A stretch of DNA of 64,000 nt from Ulota crispa (Eukaryota; Streptophyta; Bryopsida; Orthotrichales; Orthotrichaceae), in NCBI GenBank assembly GCA_963920765.1, contig OY987247.1, positions 7,660,471 to 7,724,470 of the forward strand, in the 5' to 3' direction. Below, piece after piece: positions 36,592 to 45,526 of this stretch (the stretch's first letter is position 1; each line of letters opens with the position of its first letter). The notes under the pieces were generated by a model. That model searched no databases, was not told the origin of the DNA, and saw nothing but the letters and a program-made list of their open reading frames with translations. A program made the translations under genes and the position numbers.

Positions 36592-36687
36592 CCCTTAAGA
36601 GCCGCAGTAGGTGCCGCGGTAGGTCACCGTGGGTACACAAGACCTCGTGTATTTGCAAGGACAAAAATTGTCCCCTTTGGCATTTAG
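36592..36687. mobile_element. Short TTAA-type remnant next to Q2
   Basis: Begins CCCTTAAGAGCCGC after TTAA (36588-36591) and ends with TTTGGCATTTAG against Q2. About 96 bp, GC-rich at the left. Either a deleted element or a solo end. Confidence 0.5.
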
Positions 36688-37093
36688 CCCTTAAATGACG
36701 ATAGGGCATAGTATATACACTGGCATATTTTTGTCATTTGCTACCAATAAGATATTTTGATTTGGTATCTCAAGTAGCACACTACATTACTAAAAAAGGG
36801 TCATTTTATGACTAGTGGATATGACTCTTGATTGTCATCCAAAATTAAAAAGAGTCATATATAGATGACTCTTTTTATGACTCTCCAAAATATGACTAAT
36901 TTTGGATGGCAATCAAGAGTCATATCCACTAGTCATAAAATGACCCTTTTCTAGTAGTGCTAGAACCGCATTGATATGTTTTTCAACTTCTTTGTTGATC
37001 TCAAATATAGTAGATGTGTGTGGATCCATTCCAAATACAAGAAAAGTACCTTGTATTGTACTAGTTGCAAAGGGCCTTTTGGTCATTTAAGGG
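36688..37093. mobile_element. TTAA element, family Q, copy 2, with CACTA-like insertion
   Basis: Left end CCCTTAAATGACGATAGGG after TTAG; right end, reverse complemented, CCCTTAAATGACC with TTAA at 37094-37097. Homologous to Q1, Q3 and Q4 once the insertion 36785-36959 is removed. Confidence 0.88.
36785..36959. mobile_element. CACTA-like foldback MITE, 175 bp, with 3-bp target duplication
   Basis: Right end, reverse complemented, CACTACTAGAAAAGGGTCAT; left end CATTACTAAAAAAGGGTCAT. The arms pair over about 60 bp. CTA flanks both ends (36782-36784 and 36960-36962), and the homologous elements Q3 and Q4 carry the site without insertion (e.g. TCACTAGAACTGC in Q3). The CACTA tip and 3-bp duplication fit the CACTA (En/Spm) superfamily. 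Confidence 0.92.
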
Positions 37094-37355
37094 TTAAGGA
37101 TTAAAGTTCTGGTTGACATGAGTGAAATGAATGTCAGAAAACTTTAAAAAATTGATTTAAGTCCAACACTTGATCACATGAGGGCATTTTTTTTTGACTA
37201 ATCAGTTTTTGCCAAATTCCAAGCAAACGCAAGCAATTGGAGGATAAATGGAGGGAGCAGCCCCGATTAGTAGCCTTTGTCACCAGTTGGCTTTCTTCCG
37301 CCAAAAAAAAAATGTGCTAGATCACACTGGTCACAAAGGGCTGCTTCGTCCGTTA

Positions 37356-37682
37356 AGGTAGGAGGCTCAAACTCTGTTAGGGCACTTAAACCGCTCACCT
37401 CCCCAAATGAACTTTGCACGTACATGTCCTTATTCATAGCCTTTCAGAAATGTACAGTGAACATATATTTGAAGAGGTGGGCAATTTTAGAGCCCTATGA
37501 CCTTTCCATTTCAAAATTTCAGAACTAATTCCACATTGCCTTAAAAAATACAAAATAACTTGAGTTAGATGCCAATTCCCCTTGTCTTTCAAGGAAAATT
37601 TACTAAAAAATATTTCAAAAGGTTTCACCTCCCCAAAATTCAATTTTAGCCCTTAGATGGTCAATTTATGAGCCTTGTACCT
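37356..37682. mobile_element. TA-flanked MITE, subfamily M1 (327 bp)
   Basis: Left end TA|AGGTAGGAGGCTCA; right end TATGAGCCTTGTACCT|TA. Homologous to 21464-21790. Confidence 0.87.
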
Positions 37683-37692
37683 TAGGGGTTAA

Positions 37693-38129
37693 CCCTTAAA
37701 GGACCAGAGGGCATAGTACATATGCTGATGTATAATTGTCATTTGCTATCAATAAGAAATATTAATTTGGGATCTCAAGTAGCTCACTAGAACTGCATTG
37801 ATCTATTCTCCAACTTCTTTGTTGGTTTCAAATGTAGTAGAGGTGTGGATCCATTTCAAATACAAGAAAATACCCTGTATTGTACTGGTCGCAAAGGGTC
37901 TCACGGTCCTTTAACCCCTGAACAGTCCATTGACCATCTCTGGCTATATGTACAACCATATATATAGCTGTATTTGAGCTGCTTTGAGAGCTTTTCAAAA
38001 AATATTATGCACCCACCATTGTACAACCGTTGTAACACTTAATTTCCAACTGATTCAAACTTCTGAATATCGATTGCGACGGGCTGGTACCGTATCTCTA
38101 TAGCCCAACGGCCCTTCAGGGGTTAAGGG
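37693..38129. mobile_element. TTAA element, family Q, copy 3, with P3 inserted in its right terminal repeat
   Basis: Left end CCCTTAAAGGACCAGAGGG after TTAA (37689-37692). The right end reads CGGTCCT-TTAA, then element P3, then TTAA-GGG-TTAA (38123-38133). The insertion target was therefore the TTAA inside the CCCTTAAAGG terminal repeat. Confidence 0.9.
37915..38122. mobile_element. TTAA element, family P, copy 3 (208 bp), nested in Q3
   Basis: Ends are CCCCTGAACAGTCC and, reverse complemented, CCCCTGAAGGGCCG; TTAA at 37911-37914 and 38123-38126. Inverted full-length match to P1 and P2. Confidence 0.9.
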
Positions 38130-38133
38130 TTAA

Positions 38134-38726
38134 GAACAGGCCCTGGTTCGTATCATACACTTATATGACAATCATCCGTAATATGGACGAACAGAAAGAT
38201 AGGGCTCACAGATTCACAAGTAGTAAGAAACAGCGGGCGATGGCTGGTCGGAACGGACGGTGGCGATGGAGCTCCTGCAGGTCGCAATTTGCTTTTCACT
38301 TCTCTTCTCGAGGATGTCGTTGCGCACTGCTTTGGCAATGGAGCCGGATCGGATAAGAAGCTTTCTCGCAGCGAATGGCTCACGATCAAACCACGGCGCT
38401 CTCTGATCACCAACACCAACTGCGACAAAAAAACCTTAAACACAAGTACAGTGACCACAATCTTAACAATCTTGTGATTTTTCTGCCTGAATTACATCTT
38501 ATTTGCATTTCTTGTTCCTATTTTTGAGCTTATCACAATCACAATCACTCCGGAAAACAGTCAGTTCAGGTGCGTGTAATGACGGCAGCGATGGCGAGCC
38601 TTGCGACGTTGTTGTGATTTTTCTGCCTGAATTAAGCTTATATGTTGTTTGGATGTCTTGTTCCTATTTTTGAGCTTAGCATTACATCACAATCACTTCG
38701 GAAAACAGTCAGGTGAGGTGCGGGCA
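38134..38726 (+). promoter_or_regulatory. MPH2 upstream region with a duplicated 140-bp leader segment
   Basis: Two tandem copies (38472-38611 and 38612-38757) start with TTGTGATTTTTCTGCCTGAAT and end with ATGACGGC.GCGATGGCGAGCC. The second contains the MPH2 start codon. The first contains a matching ATG (38579) that is out of frame with the main start and closes after 12 codons, forming a potential upstream ORF. Confidence 0.8.
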
Positions 38727-41415
38727 ATGACGGCTGCGATGGCGAGCCTGGCGTCGTCGTGCTCAGCGTTCTTGGAAGGCGAAGCGCTACAACGCGTTCG
38801 GTCGGAGAGCCAACGGCGATGCAGCAGCAACGCCGGTGCAGCGAAGTGCGTGGTGATGCAGGCGAAGCTGAGCGAGGGCGAGACTGCAGCTGGAGTGATG
38901 GTGTCGAGAAGGCAGGCGGCTTACGGATTGATTGCGGGAGCGCTCGTGCTGCCGATCGCGCCTCTGGCGCATGCATTGCTGGAGGCCGATGACGATGACT
39001 CGCTTCTTGAGAAGGTGAAGGAGGATAAGAGGAAGCGTATCCAGAAACGGTCAAGTGCTATCAATGAATTCGTGAAGGAGAGCGGTATGGAGCTTGAATT
39101 TGCTTCCTGTGTGAATTTAGTCGGTTTTTTTTGTTATTTGTGCAATTATTTTTATCACTTTCGTAGGGAAATGGTAGTAGGATTTCGGTAGGAAATGTTT
39201 AGATGTTTGAATGTGTAATGACGGTTGCGAGGAAGCTAGGGTGAGAATCAGGAGACTATGTGGCACTGCTGAATTTTGCATTCCGTAGATTACGAAATGT
39301 GCATATCCGTCCGAATGTACTTTTCGAAACGAACACAATGTGTGAGCTATATGTTCTAAGTATCTTATCAGCGTGTTTCACGAAGAAGCGTATCTAGAAA
39401 CCGTCTACTGCAATTAACAATTTCGTAAAGGAGAGTGATAACGAGCTTATCCTTATTGTATGAATTTTGTATTAGTAATCGCTTTTTATTTGTGCAATTC
39501 GTGCGCAGTTTTGTGGAGATAGTATTCTGGTGAGAAATTTCTAGGCCTACAAGTGCGCAATAACGACTTAAAGGAGTCTGTTTAAGAATTAGCAGGCAAT
39601 TTGACACTGCTGTATTCTACATTCCATAGCTCATCAAATGTTCCTATCCGTCATAATTTAGACTTTTGTTGATGAAGATGATAAATGCTCATACTGTATT
39701 TACTAGCGTGTCCACGATGTAAAGTCAAGCGAATTTAAGCTGTTGAATTAGATTTAAATGTCAAATCTAGGAGCTCATTCGTAACGTTTTGAGTCTTTTT
39801 TTAAAACACTTTATGCCACGTATAGCTCTCTCTCTTCCGGTTCATGCACTGTGCGTGTTTTTTACGGAATGTGTCCTATTTTCTATCAGATTAATAGAGT
39901 CCGCCGCGAGTGAAGTGAGGTCATTTGCTCCACACTTGAAAAAATCAGCCCCGGCTAATTGCAGAAGCAGGCCTTTTACGGATCGTCGCTATATTAGTTT
40001 GTTCGATTCTGAAAATCACGTTCTTAATCATCACTTATATTCGGACAGTTATGAACAAGAGAGTTACCTTTGAAGATTGATCACGTTGAGATTTTGGAGG
40101 AAAATATATTTTTTGCATGGAGAGGTTAGAGCGCAATGGAGTCGATTTGGAACTTGATACTCAGAAGATCTTTCGATATTCTTGAACATGAACAAATGCA
40201 ACTCATTGATAAGGCAGTCCCGATGTTAATTGTCAACTGATGCTTTTAATCTCCAGAATACTAGTGATTGAGAAAGGTTACTTTTTAGAATCGTCAAAAT
40301 GTTAGATTTCTGTTTGTTATGGCAGATCTATGTCTTTTTTCTGTCGATTAACTTTGCTCTGGTAATTAGAAAAATATACTCTTGAGAGAAGTGGACACAA
40401 TTCCTTTGTCGAATCGATCTGTGGTTAGCCATCGATATGAAACGGGATAATCACTAACTTCAAGCTCTGTTGATCAGAAAGTGTGCAGGCGGCTGTATAC
40501 AAATTGAGTGAAGCAGGGCAGGCTATTGATGGAGGTGATTTTAGCAAAGCAACATCAGTCTTGTCACAACAGAACGCTGATTGGATCCGTGACATTCAGG
40601 CAGCTCTGGACAAGGTATTGAGACTGTTCACGGTATTTCGCTGAATTTCCATGTTCATTGCTTTGGAAAATACACAAGGTACTGAAATGACATTTGTTTT
40701 TGTCCAGGTGAGTGCCGATTCGGATGAGAAAGCCGTGGCTGGCGACTTTCGTTCAGCGCTATCTTCGCTTCAAGCTGCAGGTAAAGTCTGCAGTACTAAA
40801 TAATTCGATTCTAGTGATGAGAGTCTCATCCTTCCTCTAACTCATAAGAGCCCGAACCTAAAACAATAATTTCATTACAAAGCAGTTAATACTTAATCAT
40901 ACCGCCTATGGAAGTGATGCCAGCAGGGTCATTTTTACCGGGTGTCCATTCAAGTACATGTGATACATGGCTTTGCATGGCGTTTTTAGGGTCTATTATT
41001 GAATTGTTACGTGTCAAGCCTGTCATTCACTTGTAGTGGTAACTTTCTAAACGTAATCCTATCTTCGATTCGTTCTTTAGTCCGTTCTTCCTTGTTTCCT
41101 ACATTATAATTTTCTATCTTCCTAAAAGCTTCCCAAGTGTTTTAACTCCTTTTCTGGAAATGGTCACTTTTTACTAGTGATGCCCTTGGGCTAACTCACG
41201 GATGAAATGGTTGGGCTTTTTCACGTAGAAACTTGATATACCCTGGAAATATAAACCAATAATATTCTATCTAAACTTTTGGGTTTATGACTTCATGTGT
41301 TTCAGTTAAATCCGGTGATTCGAGCTCGTCGCGAACTGCCTTCGTCGCCTCAGCTGAGGCATTGGGTAAGTGGACAAGACTCACCGGATTGGCAGAGAAA
41401 GTGGTGGGGTTATAA
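38727..41415 (+). CDS. MPH2: Thylakoid-lumen protein MPH2 (16.5 kDa type), 4 exons, 225 aa
   Basis: The Arabidopsis counterpart (Maintenance of PSII under High light 2) is a small PsbQ-like lumenal protein needed for photosystem II repair under changing light. Exons: 38727-39084, 40478-40614, 40708-40780, 41306-41415; all phases agree. Residues 1-55 look like a chloroplast transit peptide. A twin-arginine motif SRRQA (60-64), a hydrophobic core and APLAHA (cleavage after about residue 83) form a Tat-type thylakoid signal. The mature part begins LLEADDDDSLLEKVKEDKRK, followed by VYKLSEAGQAID, and ends FVASAEALGKWTRLTGLAEK; all three match the family. I chose ATG 38727 because MTAAMASLA suits a transit peptide. 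An in-frame ATG at 38649 would add 26 residues. For exon 2 the acceptor at 40477 is used, since the later AG at 40488 breaks the frame. Confidence 0.93.
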
Positions 41416-41974
41416 ACAAGTTGTTCCTCAACTTTCTTAACCTCTGAATACTTGCCCACGTTTTGGAACCCCTAGACTACTGCAGCGGTTAATGATAATC
41501 GCCAAAAACCTGTTATTTTCATTCCATTTTTCCCCAAATTCAAAATTTTCTTAGTTCATTACTGTAAAGCAGTAGCTTTTTGTAGTGGAAGAGTGCAGCG
41601 TAGTGCCTTTTTGTAGAGCCCAGTTTTTCCTAGTGTACACGTCTATGAAATTGATTGTACACACGGTTTGTTCTTATTTGTCCCTCTCCGATCCACTTGT
41701 GGTCATCTCCCTTGTCAAACACCTCTTCTCCAAACAAAATCGGGGACTGTCAGATCTCGGAGATTCACAGCTCTCTGATAGTGAAAGGAGGACAAGAGTA
41801 TGATTGTCACATTGGACCGCCCGTCTGTCCGCCCAAAGTGCCCATTTGAGCTCATGTCCGTTCGATGTAGCCAATTCATAGTTGACTTCAAAAAATGATA
41901 AAAAATGATGAAATAAACTTAATTTGTACATGTTGGCAACACTCATTGTTGCCAACATGAAATCAAAATGTGGA
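41416..41974. other. 3' flank of MPH2, no gene recognised
   Basis: Holds the probable 3' UTR. The rest is unassigned, apart from a short inverted repeat ATGTTGGCAACA..TGTTGCCAACAT near 41929-41959. Confidence 0.45.
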
Positions 41975-41978
41975 TTAA

Positions 41979-42687
41979 CCCATTAAGGACTGGTCGATTA
42001 GTTCCTAGTTGATTTTGACTCTTTTCAGTTTGTAAAGAGAACATGTTTAGGAATTTGATGATGTGGCAATGGGGACGGGTATGGGGAATTGGAAAGTGAA
42101 GAGTTTAGGACAATAACCATGCCAATTTGAGGTGGCATGTGGCTAGAGGGTTGAAAAAACTAAAAGAGTACCGTCTGAAAATACACCAATAAATGCAAAA
42201 AGATGGCCATAACAACTAAAGAGTAGGGCTTTTTTTTTCATTTTTTAAGAAGTGTGAAGGTGGCTATTTAAAATGTTATAGTGGTGCTCCAAATTTCAAC
42301 ATTCATCCACATATTGGATAGGAAGTATCACATTAGTACATACTATATGTCTAAAATTTGGTTTTCATCCACAATTTGGTGATTTTATCCAATTTATAAA
42401 AAAAATTGAAGACTAGTGGCAAAATCATCCAAGTTTCTTGGCATTTTTTTTAATGTTTTTTAGCCAGATTTTTTTTTGAGTGCAATCTAGCACCAAAAAG
42501 CCAAAAAAAAAAAGCCATGCTAAAAAGTGAGCATAATTCATGATGCATAACACTAAACGTTGCAAGATACTTCCATCTGTGTGGTCAGATTTGTGATAGA
42601 CATCTGTATCCAATAACCCTAAAATTTCTCCCAAATCGAAATACAAAGGACTGCCCACCCCCAGAATCGACCACGGTTGTTAAAGGG
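41979..42687. mobile_element. TTAA element, family R, copy 3, with hAT-like insertion
   Basis: Flanked by TTAA at 41975-41978 and 42688-42691. Ends are CCCATTAAGGACTGG and, reverse complemented, CCCTTTAACAACCGTGG. Inverted full-length match to R1 and R2 after removal of the 42225-42528 insertion. Confidence 0.9.
42225..42520. mobile_element. hAT-like MITE (296 bp) in R3
   Basis: Present in R3 and absent at the same site in R1 and R2. Flanked by the 8-bp near-repeat TAAAGAGT (42217-42224) and TAAAAAGT (42521-42528). Ends are AGGGCTTTTTTTTT and, reverse complemented, GCATGGCTTTTTTTTTTT. An 8-bp duplication suggests hAT; the ends are low in complexity, so the class is tentative. Confidence 0.7.
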
Positions 42688-42705
42688 TTAAAGCCATATC
42701 ACGGA

Positions 42706-42983
42706 AGGTAGCAACACCCATAACCATCACCTCTAAAACCTTGGAAAGTTTGTGGAAGTGAATAGATGGAAGTACAAGGATATACAACATGTGAACATGA
42801 AACCTTAGTGCTGGTATTAGGTGCAATTTCAATCGGCTCTTAAAAAATTCACAACTTGTTCTCCAAATAATACATAGGAAAGTGCAAACTCATTATTTTT
42901 TTCTTGCTAATAATTTGCTTGATGTTTATTAATAATCATCATGTTCAAAACCCTTAATTTGACGATTATGGGTGCTGTTACCT
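42706..42983. mobile_element. TA-flanked MITE, subfamily M2, decayed left flank
   Basis: Left end AGGTAGCAACACCCATAACC; right end ATGGGTGCTGTTACCT|TA. Interior matches 19129-19443 in inverse orientation. Confidence 0.8.
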
Positions 42984-43144
42984 TAGTAAAATGAAAAACA
43001 GTGATTTGATTCCTCCCTTTTTATTTCAGAAATCCTAAAAATGCCTTAAAAACAAGAGGACATGTTTGTCTGCTAGTGCTGTCTATTTAGTGCGTCTACC
43101 TGTGCTGTCCAATAGCAAAATCTTGCCCAAAGTAACAATCCTAG

Positions 43145-44144
43145 CCCCTAAACGTCCAAAAGGATGTTTTTTGTCCTTTGCCTCTGAAAAAACATTCTGT
43201 ATGATAGAAAAGAGCAGATTTTCATCTGATTTTTTTTTAGAAGTGATTATAATCACATGCTCCATCATGGAAGGCAAAAAATAACTTCATCAAATACACT
43301 CATATTTTTAGACAATCCAAGTTGTGAGAAGATCCATACTGTCCTTCCTACAACTTTTGTGAGGTCAACTTGTATTGTTCACATTTGCAGCTAACTGGAC
43401 ACTTGTTACACCAATCACAGTTCTGAAATCCTTGAAAAGCACTATAGAAGTCACTGTAGCGGGCTGGCCATGGGGATGAACCCATCGTTTAACCCCTCAC
43501 CGCCCACGGTAACTTTGAGTATTTTCAGAATTTGCTTGAAAGTGAAAAAAATGCCAGCATTTTGATCAATCTTATCAAATTTCTCTGAAGCGCAGCTGTA
43601 CAAACTCAAAGTAGACATATTATAGATCACATAGGAAAAGAAATCACAACAATATCATTTATGGATTGAAAAATTATAATGTTTGATCATGAGGGTGTTA
43701 AAACTGCAAAAGTGATTTGAAGTCTTTCAATCCTCTTTTTGCATCTCAAACCTAAAATTGAGGGTACCAAAAAAATATGAGTATGTAAAGTCTAACATGC
43801 ATAACCCCAATCAATTAACAGCTTCTCAAAATCTTTTCTACAATTTTTTAAATTAAATTTTTAATGTGATTTTTTCTCCAAGTTCTAGTGTACTTGAGGC
43901 TCATTTCCAAGAGCCTTCAACACTAGAAAGTGAAGATTTGCAATAGACACCCTTACACAAAATCTTGAATAGACAAATCACTTTAATTCATGTTCAAAAT
44001 CAGACTCTTGATGCTGAAAATAGACTTCAATAAGAATTTTAAAAAAATAATAATCACTAAAAAAAATCTTGAAGAATGGTCGCACACCTCTATATAAAAT
44101 TCAGAGGGCCCAATTTGAGCCCTTGGGCGGTGAGGGGTTAAGAG
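43145..44144. mobile_element. TTAA-class element, family V, copy 3, flanked by CTAG, with S3 inside its right end
   Basis: Left end CTAG|CCCCTAAACGTCC. The interior (to 43488) matches V1 and V2. The right terminal repeat is split by S3, and the remainder GAG is followed by CTAG (44145-44148). The flanking tetramer is CTAG on both sides rather than TTAA. Confidence 0.75.
43493..44137. mobile_element. TTAA element, family S, copy 3 (645 bp), nested in V3
   Basis: Both ends read CCCCTCACCGCCCA; TTAA at 43489-43492 and 44138-44141. Inverted homology to S1 and S2. Confidence 0.9.
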
Positions 44145-44148
44145 CTAG

Positions 44149-45526
44149 ACAAGAGTTATGACTGCACACTTCTTCTTTTTTCCAACTGCAATGTTTCATT
44201 TGGCAATGCTATCGATAGGAGAATGCTGTGCATTTTTAGCTACGAGGCCAATTTCTCAGTCAAGCAATGCGTTTGAGGCAACCTCCTTCCAAGCCACCTT
44301 TTTGAGCTCAAATTTGTACGTCGTGTGTGACTTCACCGATGTCTCCATTTTGGTGCAAATTGTGCTTTTCCCTGAAAGAGACAAAAGACATGTGGAGAAA
44401 GTGGTGGAGCTGAAAGTAAAAAGTAGGCAAGGCTTAGGGGGGAGGCAATGAATTGCAGCAAATTACCACCCTCTTTTTATCTTGGAAAGCATGTGAAATG
44501 CCCTCAGCAAAGGATGTAGAACACGAAAATGGTAAGTTCTATTTCACGTTGGTAACCGATGGCCCTTTCACACCCAATGTTATGGAACAAATTAGAGAGT
44601 CAAAAAGGGATGCTATGAGCTTTAGCATTCACACTTGGAGTATTGTGGAGCACTAAAAATGACACAAAGTCCACGGTGGCATCTTTTTAACACTCACAAC
44701 TATTGTGTGTTAGTAATAGTGTTACGGTATTGTAACAACTTACAAAAACATAGATTTTAGGATTGTTGAGGGAGTGTTATGGAGGTGTAGAGGAGTCACA
44801 CGGTTAAGTTAGCTCTGTTAACATTGCTATTGTATCATGCAAAATTCTAGTGTGAACCCAAAACAAAAAATCTCTCAAAATATTTAGTTTCAAATCAAAG
44901 CCATGTGAATCCAAACTAGATTTTTTAAACCCACTAGTACTAGTGTCTAGTAATGCATTTTCCATAGTGCTGGGTGCAAAAGGGGCTTCATTCCTTGGTA
45001 AGTGCGTACGGTTCATGGTTTTTTTAGTTACCTACGAATCTCATTTGATGCACTTGGTAGTCAAGTGAGAACTACTGGTAGTGGTCTCTAATTATGAAAA
45101 AAACAAAAAAAGAATCAATGAGACCGTAGTAAATAACCTTGATTCTCAGCTCTTTCATGAAAAGCTCTCGTACAAATTCTCGAGAGGGGCTTCTGAATTT
45201 TAATGACGTTCTACACCAATTATTAAATACCGACTGTCTTAGTTAGCAATCGAACTAGTTTTATGTTACGATTTTTTTTTAATCCCCGCTTAAGAGAATT
45301 TCTCTAGAGAGAAATGCTTCAAATTTTAGAGTGCAACCACTACACTTTCGACTTGTGTTTTGAATAAAAACTGGGACTAACGCGATGAATGAAATTTTAA
45401 CCAGGGAACAAAGCTATCTACTAGAGAGGTTGAGCAGTAGTATCGAAGCGACAAAACCTTTTATACACCTTTCAACCAAGCGACCCCGAAATGATTTTTT
45501 TCTATGATGACTCCACCACCCAAGCT
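44149..45526. other. Intergenic DNA between MPH2 and GAPN, no gene recognised
   Basis: Open frames of 97 and 67 codons at 44158-44451 and 44453-44656 resemble no known family. They may be remnants. The last part is probably the GAPN 3' UTR. Confidence 0.4.

Noticed and set aside
40489..40614. Alternative acceptor for MPH2 exon 2 at AG 40488
   Set aside because: It breaks the frame with exon 1, while the acceptor at 40477 keeps it and restores the conserved SVQ-AAVYKLS spacing.
44158..44656. Two consecutive frames of 97 and 67 codons as a small gene
   Set aside because: No conserved motif and no splice logic joining them; they may be a decayed transposon fragment.
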